A stretch of DNA of 64,000 bases. It comes from Bradyrhizobium sp. 141 (GTDB lineage: Bacteria; Pseudomonadota; Alphaproteobacteria; Rhizobiales; Xanthobacteraceae). The position numbers were made by a program, and so were the translations under genes. The DNA is taken from contig NZ_JADPKR010000082.1 of assembly GCF_023074055.1 (NCBI RefSeq), forward strand, positions 124,001 to 188,000, written 5' to 3'. Under the pieces are notes generated by a model. The model did not search any database. It was not told the DNA's origin and saw nothing but the letters and a program-made list of their open reading frames with translations. Each line of letters begins with the position of its first letter. Position 1 is the first letter of the stretch. This document shows positions 1-8,134 of the stretch, one piece after another.

Positions 1-402
1 GCTATGCGCAGTCAATGAAATGGCCGTCCGTATTGCGCGTGCGTCGGGCAAGGACATTTCATCGAATGGCGGCACGCGAGAAGACGGCATGCTTGCGAGG
101 GAAAGGTGCACAGGAATGATGCACATGTGTGTCCGCCTCGCGCGGAGTAGACAGTCGCCTTCGCGAAAATCCTTTCATCGTTCCCGCCTGCGGCGATGGA
201 GAGAATGACTTTGCTTCGCGCAACATTCGAAATTCCATTTCATTGACGATACGTCGCGTGCGCCGCATGATTTACGCATCGCATCAACGCGGCGCGTGAC
301 CGCCGCAGAACGAGATTCTCTCAACGCAGCTCCGCACGGAACATGCGCAACGCGACACGTTGCGTAAGCGGCGGAGCCGTGCCAGCGCAGGAGCGGGGAC
401 TG
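1..402. other. Upstream region of the sulfonate-type operon, no convincing gene
   Basis: Short open frames here overlap on both strands and have no recognisable product or ribosome binding site. The stretch probably holds the promoter of the operon starting at 403. A perfect 13-bp inverted repeat (11-23 and 235-247, GTCAATGAAATGG and its complement) brackets it. No clear promoter boxes were recognised. Confidence 0.5.
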
Positions 403-1506
403 ATGAACAACGACAACAAGCGCGGCGGCCTGGGGCTCGACCGGCGCCATCTGCTTCAGGCGGGACTGGCTGCTGCCTTCGCCGCGCCGCTCGGCGCCCT
501 TGGTGCGGCGCAGGCCTTCGCGCCGGGCGGGATTGCGACCGGCGTCGACTTCTCGGAGTTTCCGCTGTGCCGGACGGCATCGGATGCGCCGGCGCTCACC
601 GGCGCGCCGCGCAAGCTGAAATTGTCGTGGAACGCCGGCGCGGTCTGCCTCGCGCCCGTGCCCGTCGCGATCGAGCACGGCTTCTTCCAGAAGCACAATC
701 TCGACGTCGAGCTCGTCAACTATTCCGGCTCGACCGACCAGCTGCTCGAGGCGATCGCGACGGGGAAGAGCGACGCCGGCCTCGGCATGGCGCTGCGCTG
801 GCTGAAGCCGCTGGAGCAGGGTTTTGACGTGAAGATCGCCGCAGGCACCCATGGCGGCTGCATGCGCGTGCTGTCGCGCACTGACTCCAGCGTGAGCAAG
901 CTCGCCGATCTCAAGGGCAAGATCGTCGCGGTCGGCGATCTCGCCGGCCCCGACAAGAATTTCTTCTCGATCCAGTTGGCGAAACTCGGCATCGATCCGG
1001 TGAAGGACGTCGACTGGCGCGCTTATCCCGGCAATCTGCTCAACGTCGCCGTGGAGAAGGGCGAGGTGCAGGCGTTCCTGTCGTCCGATCCGCTCGCCTA
1101 TCTCTGGCTCAAGGACAGCCAGTACAAGGAGGTCGCGTCCAATCTCGACGGCGAATTCCGCGAAAAGAGCTGCTGCATCCTCGGCCTGCGCGGCAGCCTG
1201 GTGCGCGAGGAGCCGCAGGTCGCTCGTGCCATCACGCAGGCGCTGCTCGATGCCGCGATGTTCACCGCGCAGAATTCGACCGTCGCGGCGAAATCGTTCC
1301 AGCCTTACGCGCCCAAGGCGGCATCGCTCGCCGACATCGAGGGCATGGTGCGTTACCACACCCATCATCATCATCCCGTCGGCGACGTGCTCAAGCGCGA
1401 GCTCAAGGCCTATGCCGACGACCTCAAGAGCGTGCAGGTCTTCAAGGCGAGCACCGACACGGCCAAATTCGCGGAGCGCATCTATGTCGACGTATTCGCT
1501 GTCTGA
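403..1506 (+). CDS. ABC transporter substrate-binding protein, NMT1/SsuA-like, Tat signal
   Basis: Periplasmic binding protein of the nitrate/sulfonate/taurine class, 367 residues. The N-terminus carries a twin-arginine type signal (DRRHLLQ around residues 13-19, then an Ala-rich hydrophobic stretch ending near AQAFA). The start at 403 is chosen because AGGAGCGGGG lies just upstream; a longer in-frame start at 343 has no such site. The body has typical features: the ligand-side segment LAPVPVAIEHGFFQKHNLDVEL and an ADLKGK hinge-like motif. Oddities are an adjacent Cys pair (KSCCILG) and a histidine cluster, HTHHHH at residues 319-324. The permease start overlaps its 3' end. The substrate is inferred only from the flavin oxidoreductases downstream; a sulfonate or another organosulfur compound is likely. 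Confidence 0.85.
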   Translation: MNNDNKRGGLGLDRRHLLQAGLAAAFAAPLGALGAAQAFAPGGIATGVDFSEFPLCRTASDAPALTGAPRKLKLSWNAGAVCLAPVPVAIEHGFFQKHNLDVELVNYSGSTDQLLEAIATGKSDAGLGMALRWLKPLEQGFDVKIAAGTHGGCMRVLSRTDSSVSKLADLKGKIVAVGDLAGPDKNFFSIQLAKLGIDPVKDVDWRAYPGNLLNVAVEKGEVQAFLSSDPLAYLWLKDSQYKEVASNLDGEFREKSCCILGLRGSLVREEPQVARAITQALLDAAMFTAQNSTVAAKSFQPYAPKAASLADIEGMVRYHTHHHHPVGDVLKRELKAYADDLKSVQVFKASTDTAKFAERIYVDVFAV

Positions 1507-2506
1507 CGGCCTCGCCTCCGGCGCGCCGCGTCTCTCCAGGGCGCCGCTGCTTGCGGGCTGGATCCGGGAGTCCGGCGTCGGCGTGCTTGCCAGCATTGCC
1601 TGGATCGCCTTCGGCCTGTCCTGCCTGTGGTGGCAGGATGTCGGCGACTGGTCGCGCACGCATTCGCTCGGCATTGCCGCCTTCGTCATTGCGGCGATCG
1701 CGCTGTTCGGAACCGTCGGAGCCGATTATCTGGGGTCGGCAGGACGGGCATTGCACAAGCGCGCGCCTTGGCTCCTCACGCTCGGCGCTTTCCTGACCTT
1801 GTGGGAGGTTGCGACCGCCAAATTGGCTTGGCTGCCGCTGCCGTTCTTTCCGCCGCCGCAGGCGATCATCGAGGTCTATACCGATGATCTGCCAAAGCTG
1901 CTCGACAGCGTCTTCGCCTCGGTCAAGCTTCAGCTCGGCGGCTATCTGATCGGCGCGACAGTGGGCTTTCTGACCGGCGTATCGATCGGCTGGTCGCGCG
2001 CGGTCGGCTATTGGGTGCATCCGGTGCTGCGCTTCATCGGCCCGCTGCCGGCGACCGCCTGGCTGCCGATCGCGTTCTTCACGTTCCCGTCGAGCTGGAG
2101 CGCCTCGACCTTCCTGATCGCGCTCGCGACCGGCTTTCCGGTCACCGTGCTGACCTGGTCCGGTGTCGCGAGCGTCAGCAACGCCTATTACGACGTTGCG
2201 CGCACGCTGGGCGCCAAGCCGTCCTTCCTGGTGCTGAAGGTGGCGATCCCCGCAGCATTGCCGCACGTTTTCGTCGGCCTGTTCATGGGGCTGGGCTCGT
2301 CCTTCGCCGTGCTCGTCGTCGCCGAGATGGTCGGCGTCAAGGCCGGGCTCGGCTGGTACCTGCAATGGGCGCAGGGCTGGGCCGCCTACGCCAACATGTA
2401 TGCGGCGCTGATCGTGATGTCGCTGCTCTGCTCCGGCGCGATCACGCTGCTGTTTGCGATCCGCGACCGGCTGCTGGTCTGGCAGAAGGGGACTGTGAAA
2501 TGGTAG
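1484..2506 (+). CDS. ABC transporter permease (SsuC/TauC-like)
   Basis: Inner-membrane permease of the binding-protein-dependent transport family, 340 residues. It begins inside the end of the upstream binding-protein gene (23-bp overlap), so the two are probably translationally coupled. The N-terminal third has extra hydrophobic segments before the usual six-helix core. The core includes the cytoplasmic coupling loop (VARTLGAKPSFLVLKVAIP, about residues 238-256), which fits the EAA loop consensus that contacts the ATPase. The extra N-terminal helices make it longer than a typical SsuC (about 260 residues). The downstream ATPase gene overlaps by 7 bp, so the three transporter genes form one unit. 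Confidence 0.88.
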   Translation: MSTYSLSDGLASGAPRLSRAPLLAGWIRESGVGVLASIAWIAFGLSCLWWQDVGDWSRTHSLGIAAFVIAAIALFGTVGADYLGSAGRALHKRAPWLLTLGAFLTLWEVATAKLAWLPLPFFPPPQAIIEVYTDDLPKLLDSVFASVKLQLGGYLIGATVGFLTGVSIGWSRAVGYWVHPVLRFIGPLPATAWLPIAFFTFPSSWSASTFLIALATGFPVTVLTWSGVASVSNAYYDVARTLGAKPSFLVLKVAIPAALPHVFVGLFMGLGSSFAVLVVAEMVGVKAGLGWYLQWAQGWAAYANMYAALIVMSLLCSGAITLLFAIRDRLLVWQKGTVKW

Positions 2507-3291
2507 CTCTGGCTGAAGCGGTCACGCATTCTGCCGCCGGCGCCGCGCTCGACATCGAGCAGCTCAGCCACGCCTTCGACATCGACGGCACCGAGCTTCC
2601 GGTGCTCAGCGACGTCAGCATCTCCGTGGAGCCAGGCGAGTTCGTGGCGCTGCTCGGGCCCTCCGGCTGCGGCAAGTCGACCTTGCTGCGGCTGGTCGCC
2701 GGCCTCGACAAGCCCAAGGCGGGGAGGCTGCGGGAGGACGAGGAGCGCATCAGAAGCCCGCATCCCTCCCGCGTGGTCGTGTTCCAGGATCCGACCCTGT
2801 TTCCCTGGCGGTCGGTCTGGGACAACGTCGCCCTGGGCCTCGAGGCCCAGGGCGTTTTGAAGAGCCAGCGTCACCGCGTCGACGCCGCGCTCGATCTCGT
2901 TGGGTTGGCGTCGTTCCGCAACGCCTATCCGCACCAGCTCTCCGGCGGCATGGCGCAGCGCGTCGCGCTGGCGCGGGCGCTGGTCAACGATCCAAAAATC
3001 CTGATCCTCGATGAGCCGCTCGGAAAGCTGGACTCGCTGACCCGCATCACCATGCAGGCCGAGCTCGTCGCGTTGTGGCAGCGCAAGGGCTTCACCACGT
3101 TGCTGGTGACGCACGACGCCGAAGAGGCGCTGGTGCTCGCCAACCGCGTCATCGTCTTCAGCGATCGGCCAGCTCGCGTGAAGGCCGACATCCGGGTCGA
3201 CCGGCCCTATCCAAGGCATCGCGGCGATCCATATCTGGCCGATCTGCGCCGCCAGATCCTCGGCCTGCTGGGACTGGATGCAACATGGTGA
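2500..3291 (+). CDS. ABC transporter ATP-binding protein (SsuB/TauB-like)
   Basis: Nucleotide-binding subunit of the importer, 263 residues. Walker A GPSGCGKST lies at about residues 54-62, the signature LSGGMAQRVALARAL near 147, Walker B ILILDEP near 167-173, and the switch histidine in VTHDAEEA near 203. The start ATG overlaps the permease stop (ATGGTAG), and its own stop overlaps the next gene start. The length and motif set match NrtD/SsuB/TauB ATPases. It energises uptake with the permease and one or both binding proteins of this operon. Confidence 0.92.
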   Translation: MVALAEAVTHSAAGAALDIEQLSHAFDIDGTELPVLSDVSISVEPGEFVALLGPSGCGKSTLLRLVAGLDKPKAGRLREDEERIRSPHPSRVVVFQDPTLFPWRSVWDNVALGLEAQGVLKSQRHRVDAALDLVGLASFRNAYPHQLSGGMAQRVALARALVNDPKILILDEPLGKLDSLTRITMQAELVALWQRKGFTTLLVTHDAEEALVLANRVIVFSDRPARVKADIRVDRPYPRHRGDPYLADLRRQILGLLGLDATW

Positions 3292-4457
3292 CTCCCGCAG
3301 CCAAAGGGCGGACGCCCCATAGCGAGCCCGACTACATCGCGCGCGCTGAGGCGCTGGCGACGGGCTTTGCCGCGCGTGCGGCCGAGCATGACCGCACCGG
3401 CAGCTTTCCGTTCGAGAATTTTCGCGAACTATCGGAAGCCGGCCTGTTGTCGCTGACGGTGCCGGCCATACATGGCGGTGCCGGAGCAGGCGCAAGATAT
3501 TCCGCGCGCGTCGTCGGCATCATCGGCAAGGCCGACCCGTCGACGGCGCTGGTGCTGTCGATGCACATCATCAATCATCTGGTGATGGCGCGCAGCCCGA
3601 CCTGGCCGGCGCGGCTGTCGCGCAAGCTCGCGCGCGAAAGCGTCGAGGGCCTCGCGCTCGTCAACGCGCTACGTGTCGAGCCGGAGCTCGGCTCACCGGC
3701 CCGGGGCGGCCTACCGGCCACGATCGCGCGGCGCACCGAGACCGGCTGGCGCCTCTCCGGTCACAAGATCTATTCGACCGGATCGCCGATCCTGAAATGG
3801 TATCTGGTCTGGGCAGGGACGGACGAGGCCGAGCCGCGCGTCGGTCAGTTCCTGGTGCCGTCGGGCCTGCCGGGCACAAGCATCGTCGAGACCTGGGACC
3901 ATCACGGCCTGCGCGCCAGCGGCAGCCACGACGTGATCTTCGACGACGTCGTGATCCCGCTCGACGCCGAGGTCGACGTGCGTAAACCCGCGGACTGGCG
4001 CACGCCCGATGTCACGCAGGCGACCATTCACACGGTGTTCGTCGCTGCGATCTATGATGGCGTCGCCCGCGCCGCGCGGGACTGGCTGATCTCGTTCCTG
4101 AAGCAGCGCGTTCCCGCCAGCCTCGGCGCGCCGCTCGCAACCTTGCCGCGGGCTCAGGAGACCCTCGGCGCCATCGAGGCGCGGCTTGCGGTCAATGCGC
4201 GGCTCATCGACACGTTTTCGCGTGACTTCGATGACGGCGTGCAGCTCTCCGCGGGCGAGTCCAACGTCCTCAAGCTCACCGTGACCAACAACGCCGTTGC
4301 CGCGGTGGAGGACGCGCTGTCGCTCACCGGCAATCACGGCCTGTCCCGCGCCAATCCGCTGGAGCGGCACTATCGCAACGTGCTGTGCGGGCGCGTGCAC
4401 ACGCCGCAGGACGATTCCACGCACATCGGCCTCGGCCGAGCTGCATTGGGCCTCTAG
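3285..4457 (+). CDS. Acyl-CoA dehydrogenase-like flavoprotein (SfnB/DszC type)
   Basis: Member of the acyl-CoA dehydrogenase fold, 390 residues. Visible features are the N-terminal helical region (ENFRELSEAGLLSLTVPAIHGG), the substrate/FAD middle domain (GWRLSGHKIYSTGSP), and the C-terminal helical domain with the ALSLTGNHGLSRANPLERHYRNVLCGRVHTPQDD segment. This last pattern is typical of the flavin-dependent monooxygenase branch (DszC, SfnB) rather than fatty-acid dehydrogenases. The gene overlaps the ATPase gene by 7 bp and is followed by an LLM monooxygenase after 30 bp, the usual pairing in organosulfur catabolism clusters. It may use reduced FMN supplied by another enzyme. The exact substrate cannot be read from sequence. 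Confidence 0.83.
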   Translation: MVTPAAKGRTPHSEPDYIARAEALATGFAARAAEHDRTGSFPFENFRELSEAGLLSLTVPAIHGGAGAGARYSARVVGIIGKADPSTALVLSMHIINHLVMARSPTWPARLSRKLARESVEGLALVNALRVEPELGSPARGGLPATIARRTETGWRLSGHKIYSTGSPILKWYLVWAGTDEAEPRVGQFLVPSGLPGTSIVETWDHHGLRASGSHDVIFDDVVIPLDAEVDVRKPADWRTPDVTQATIHTVFVAAIYDGVARAARDWLISFLKQRVPASLGAPLATLPRAQETLGAIEARLAVNARLIDTFSRDFDDGVQLSAGESNVLKLTVTNNAVAAVEDALSLTGNHGLSRANPLERHYRNVLCGRVHTPQDDSTHIGLGRAALGL

Positions 4458-4487
4458 CTTTTCCCGGAAAACAATCAGGAGACGGAC

Positions 4488-5588
4488 ATGTCGATCGAGT
4501 TCATCGGCTTCATCAGCAACAACAATTCGTCCGAAACCGTCGTCCGCCAAGGACCGGTGCTCGACCCCACCCACATCGAGACGGTAGCGAAGGCACACGA
4601 GAACGCCGGCTTCGATCGTGCGCTGTTGGCATTTCATTCGACCTCGCCCGACGCGCTCCAGGTGGCCCAGCACGTCCTCAACACGACCTCCCGCCTCAAC
4701 GTGCTGATCGCGCAGCGGCCGGGCTTCACCGCCCCGACGCTGCTGGCGCGGCAGTTCGCGGCGCTGGACCAGTTTTCGCGCGGCAGGGTCGCTCTGCACG
4801 TCATCACCGGCGGCAATGCCACCGAACTCAGGCAGGACGGCAACACGCTCGACGACAAGGACGAGCGTTACGCCCGCACCTCCGAATTCCTCGATGTGCT
4901 CAAGCTGGAATGGGCCAGCGACAAGCCGTTCACCTACAAGGGCAGGTACTACCAGGTCGAGAATGCCTTCTCACAGGTAAAGCCGTATCGTCCCGAGGGC
5001 ATCCGTATCTATTTCGGCGGCGCCTCGGACGCGGCGATCGACGTCGCCGGCAAGCACGCCGACACGTTTGCGCTGTGGGGAGAATCCTACGCGCAAGTGC
5101 GTGACGTCACCTCTCGCGTGCATAACGCCGCAGTCCGCCAGGGGCGGCCGACGCCGCGCTTCAGCCTGTCGGTGCGGCCGATCACTGCCCCCACCGAGAA
5201 GCAAGCGTGGGAGAAGGCGGAACAGATTCTGGCGCGCGCCACCGCGCTTCAGGACAAGACCGGCTATCGCAAGCCCGCCGACGGCCACGCCACGGCCGGC
5301 GCGCGACGCCTGCTCGCGCTCGCCGACCAGGGCAGCCGCATCGACAAGCGGCTCTGGACCGAGATCGCAAAGCTCACCGGCGCCAACAGCAACACCACCG
5401 CGCTGGTCGGTACGCCCGAGCAGGTCGCCGAAGTCTTCGGCGACTATTACGACCTCGGCATCAGCCATTTCCTGATCCGCGGCTTCGACCCGCTGATCGA
5501 TGCGATCGAATATGGCCGCGAGCTGATCCCGCTGACGCGCGAGCTGATCGCCAAGCGCCAGGCCGTTCGCGGGGAGGCCGCGGAATGA
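4488..5588 (+). CDS. LLM-class flavin-dependent monooxygenase (SsuD-like)
   Basis: Luciferase-like (beta/alpha)8 monooxygenase of 366 residues, the length expected for alkanesulfonate monooxygenases. Recognisable segments are the N-terminal EFIGFISNNNSSE strand region, VLIAQRPGFTAPTLLARQFAALDQFSRGRVALHVITGG (the FMN-site region of SsuD/NtaA proteins), a GRYYQVENAFSQVKPYRPEGIRIYFGGAS block and the C-terminal GTPEQVAEVFGDYYDLGISHFLIRGFDP block. AGGAGACGG precedes the ATG. It shares an operon with an importer and a second flavoprotein. It probably cleaves C-S or a similar bond of the imported compound using reduced FMN and oxygen. Confidence 0.88.
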   Translation: MSIEFIGFISNNNSSETVVRQGPVLDPTHIETVAKAHENAGFDRALLAFHSTSPDALQVAQHVLNTTSRLNVLIAQRPGFTAPTLLARQFAALDQFSRGRVALHVITGGNATELRQDGNTLDDKDERYARTSEFLDVLKLEWASDKPFTYKGRYYQVENAFSQVKPYRPEGIRIYFGGASDAAIDVAGKHADTFALWGESYAQVRDVTSRVHNAAVRQGRPTPRFSLSVRPITAPTEKQAWEKAEQILARATALQDKTGYRKPADGHATAGARRLLALADQGSRIDKRLWTEIAKLTGANSNTTALVGTPEQVAEVFGDYYDLGISHFLIRGFDPLIDAIEYGRELIPLTRELIAKRQAVRGEAAE

Positions 5589-6523
5589 TCCGCCTCATGC
5601 TGGCCGGCGCGCTGCTGTTCGGCTCGTTTGAGCTCGCAGCGGCGCAAACCACCTTGCGCGTCGGCGACCAGAAGGGCAATGCGCAGGCCGTGATGGAAGC
5701 GGCAGGCGTGCTCAAGGACGTTCCCTACAAGATCGAGTGGAAGGAGTTTCCGGCGGCAGCTCCCTTGCTGGAAGCGCTCAGTGCCGGCGCGATCGAGACC
5801 GGGCTCGTTGGGGACGCGCCCTTCACCTTCGCCGCGGCTTCCGGCGCGCCGGTCAAGGCGATTGCCGCGATCCGGCAGACCCGCGAGGGCCTCGCGATCC
5901 TCGTGCCGGAGAATTCGCCGATCAAGAGCTTTGCCGATCTGCGCGGGAAGAAGATCGCGACCGGCCGCGGCTCGATCGGTCATCAGCTGATCCTCGCCGC
6001 GCTCGAGAAGAACGGCTGGAGTGCGAGCGACGTGCAGATCGCGTTCCTGGCGCCCTCGGATGCCAAGATCGCCTACACGCAAGGCTCCGTCGATGCGTGG
6101 TCGACCTGGGAGCCGTATGTCAGCCAGGAGGAGGTGCTGTTCAAGTCGCGTCGCATCATCACCTCGGAAGGGCTGACGCCGGGGCTGAGCTTCCAGGTGG
6201 CGCGGCCCGACGCTATCAGGGACAAGCGCGCGGAGCTGACGGACTTCATCCGCCGCCTCACCACCGCGCGGGCGTGGTCGCTGAACAATATCGACAGCTA
6301 TGCCGCGACCTGGGGCAGGCTGATGAACATCCCGACCGCTGTGCCGCAGAACTGGCTATCGCGCGCAAAGATCCGCATCGCGCCGATCGACGACAGCGTA
6401 GTCGCGGACGAGCAGAGCACGATCGACCTCTATTTCCGCTGGGGCCTGATCAAGCAGAAGCTGGATGCCGCCGAGATCGTGGATCGTTCGTTTACCGATG
6501 CGATTGCGAAGGCGGGGTTGTAG
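5585..6523 (+). CDS. Second ABC substrate-binding protein (SsuA-like)
   Basis: Periplasmic binding protein of 312 residues with a normal Sec signal peptide (MIRLMLAGALLFGSFELAAA). The mature part begins TTLRVGDQKGNAQAVMEAAG and holds the AAPLLEALSAGAIETGLVGDAPF motif and the SFADLRGKKIATGRGS motif, both typical of aliphatic sulfonate binding proteins. The start overlaps the monooxygenase stop (ATGA), so it belongs to the same transcript. It differs clearly from the Tat-type binding protein at 403, so one permease/ATPase pair may be served by two receptors with different ligand ranges. Confidence 0.87.
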   Translation: MIRLMLAGALLFGSFELAAAQTTLRVGDQKGNAQAVMEAAGVLKDVPYKIEWKEFPAAAPLLEALSAGAIETGLVGDAPFTFAAASGAPVKAIAAIRQTREGLAILVPENSPIKSFADLRGKKIATGRGSIGHQLILAALEKNGWSASDVQIAFLAPSDAKIAYTQGSVDAWSTWEPYVSQEEVLFKSRRIITSEGLTPGLSFQVARPDAIRDKRAELTDFIRRLTTARAWSLNNIDSYAATWGRLMNIPTAVPQNWLSRAKIRIAPIDDSVVADEQSTIDLYFRWGLIKQKLDAAEIVDRSFTDAIAKAGL

Positions 6524-6533
6524 CCGCCAGGCG

Positions 6534-6690
6534 CTCTCTCCCCTTGCGGGAGAGGGTGGCTCGCCGCGCAAGCGGCGAGACGGGTGAGGGATCTCTCTCC
6601 GCGATCACGTCTCTGGCATCCGACTCGCGGAGAGATACCCCTCATCCGGCGCTACGCGCCACCTTCTCCCGCAAGGGGAGAAGGGGAGTA
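6534..6690. repeat. GC-rich intergenic palindromic repeat (family A)
   Basis: This element fills most of the 307-bp gap between 6523 and 6831. It has nested palindromes: CTCCCCTTGCGGGAGAGGGTGG at the left and CCACCTTCTCCCGCAAGGGG at the right form a long outer pairing, with CGCCGCGCAAGCGGCG inside. A second, shorter copy lies at 18069-18188 and a fragment near 9510-9530. Such elements resemble the REP-like repeats common in Bradyrhizobium-type genomes and can act as transcript ends. Confidence 0.8.
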
Positions 6691-6830
6691 GCGCGCACCT
6701 GTCTCCCTCGAAATATTCCTTCCTCGCTCCTCACCCTCGACAACACCTCCATTGCTATTTGCACCGCCTCCCTTGCACCCCGCCGCATCCCTTCAAAAAT
6801 CAAACCGACGACCACATCGGGAGACCGGCC

Positions 6831-7676
6831 ATGGGCCTGCAAGAAACAAAAATCGAATCGCTTCCCTTCGTCACTGCCGAGCTCAACTATCTCGCACCTG
6901 TTACGGCCAAGCCGCGCACCTATGCCTTCGATCCGCCGCCGGGCGAGCCGAAGAGCACGGCGCTCGCCGAGCCGCATCAGGTTCCGATCTTCGACGCGCG
7001 GCTGATCGCCCAGAATGTCTCGCTCGATCGCGAAGGTTTTGCGCTGGTGCGCCATCCGACCCGGGTGAAGGATTTCTATGACGACGACGAGGTGAGGGCG
7101 GTCTACTATCCCGCCGTCGAGGCGTTCCTGCGGGCGACGCTGCAGGCCGACCGCGTCGTCATCTTCGACCATACCGTGCGCAAGCGCGTCGACGGTGCCG
7201 CCGACATTCGCGGCGGCGGCCCGCGCCAGCCCGCAACGCGCGTCCATGTCGACCAGACGGCGGTTTCCGGCGCCAACCGCGTGCGCGAGCATCTGCCTGA
7301 CGAAGCCGAAGAGCTGCTGAGAGGCCGGGTGCAGGTGATCAATCTGTGGCGGCCGATCCGCGGCCCCTTGCGCGATTCACCGCTGGCGATGGCCGACGGC
7401 ACGACGGTTGCGCCGGATGATCTCGTCGCCTCCGACCTGATCTATCCCAACCGCCGCGGCGAGACCTATTCGGTGACATACAACCCGAACCATCGCTGGT
7501 TCTATTTCCCCGAGATGACGCCGGACGAAGCCCTGCTGCTCAAATGCTATGATTCCGCCACCGACGGCCGCACCCGCTTCGGGCCGCACACCGCGTTCGT
7601 CGATCCGACTACGCCGCCAGACGCCGCGCCGCGCGAAAGTATCGAGGCTCGAACGCTGGTTTTTCACAAACAGTAA
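6831..7676 (+). CDS. CmcJ/NvfI-family oxidoreductase-like protein
   Basis: Protein of 281 residues that resembles the CmcJ/NvfI/AsaB family (2-oxoglutarate-dioxygenase-related fold). Supporting segments are RTYAFDPPPGEP, VYYPAVEAFLRATLQADRVVIFDHTVRKR, the RPATRVHVDQT-type segment with conserved His and Asp, INLWRPIRGPLRDSPLAMADG, and RWFYFPEMTPDEALLLKCYDS. The ATG at 6831 is chosen because the family N-terminus starts about here. The family includes enzymes of natural-product modification, but most bacterial members have no assigned reaction, so no substrate is proposed. It stands alone, separated from the upstream operon by a palindromic repeat. Confidence 0.78.
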   Translation: MGLQETKIESLPFVTAELNYLAPVTAKPRTYAFDPPPGEPKSTALAEPHQVPIFDARLIAQNVSLDREGFALVRHPTRVKDFYDDDEVRAVYYPAVEAFLRATLQADRVVIFDHTVRKRVDGAADIRGGGPRQPATRVHVDQTAVSGANRVREHLPDEAEELLRGRVQVINLWRPIRGPLRDSPLAMADGTTVAPDDLVASDLIYPNRRGETYSVTYNPNHRWFYFPEMTPDEALLLKCYDSATDGRTRFGPHTAFVDPTTPPDAAPRESIEARTLVFHKQ

Positions 7677-7776
7677 CAATGTGTGATGGCGCTGCCGGGT
7701 GCCGCCCGGCAGCGTTTGGAACCTTAGGGAACAACTCCACGTTTGCAGCCGGGCAGGGCAAACCGGGAGCGGTGCC

Positions 7777-8091
7777 GTGCGCGCGCAGACCACCTTATTC
7801 TTCTCTTTTGCGAGTTTTTCGCTTTTTGCATTTTCTGTTGCCCATGCCGAAAGCGGGCTGGCCTCCTATTACAGCTACGCGAAAGCCGGCAAGGGCGGCG
7901 AGCTGACCTGCGCGCACCGGACCCGCCCGTTCGGGACCGTGCTCAGGGTGTCCTATGGCAGCCGTTCGATCCAGTGCCGCGTCAACGATCGCGGCCCCTT
8001 CATTCGCGGCCGCATCGTCGATCTCTCGGTGCCGGCCGCCCGCGCGCTCGGCATAATGAGCGCCGGCGTGGTGCCAGTCTCCGTGGAATAG
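7777..8091 (+). CDS. RlpA-like double-psi beta-barrel secreted protein
   Basis: Small exported protein of 104 residues starting at GTG, with CGGGAG 7-12 bases upstream. A hydrophobic signal peptide ends at about AHA-ES. The mature part is almost only an RlpA-like double-psi barrel: GLASYYSYAKAGKGG, then LTCAHRTRPFGTVLRV and CRVNDRGPFIRGRIVDLS, the hallmark block of septal-ring rare lipoprotein A proteins. It lacks a lipobox and the SPOR domain of full RlpA, so it is a minimal version. It likely acts in the cell envelope, but enzymatic activity on peptidoglycan is unproven for such short forms. Confidence 0.75.
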   Translation: MRAQTTLFFSFASFSLFAFSVAHAESGLASYYSYAKAGKGGELTCAHRTRPFGTVLRVSYGSRSIQCRVNDRGPFIRGRIVDLSVPAARALGIMSAGVVPVSVE

Positions 8092-8134
8092 GCCGGCCAG
8101 CGCGCTATAGTGCCCTCGAAAGCTAGGGGGCGCT

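Noticed and set aside
11..247. 13-bp inverted repeat bracketing the upstream region
   Set aside because: A match of this length over a 200-bp gap can arise by chance in 64 kb; no function supported.
175..1689. 504-codon antisense frame over the binding protein gene
   Set aside because: GC-rich shadow of the real gene on the plus strand; no ribosome binding site or domain.
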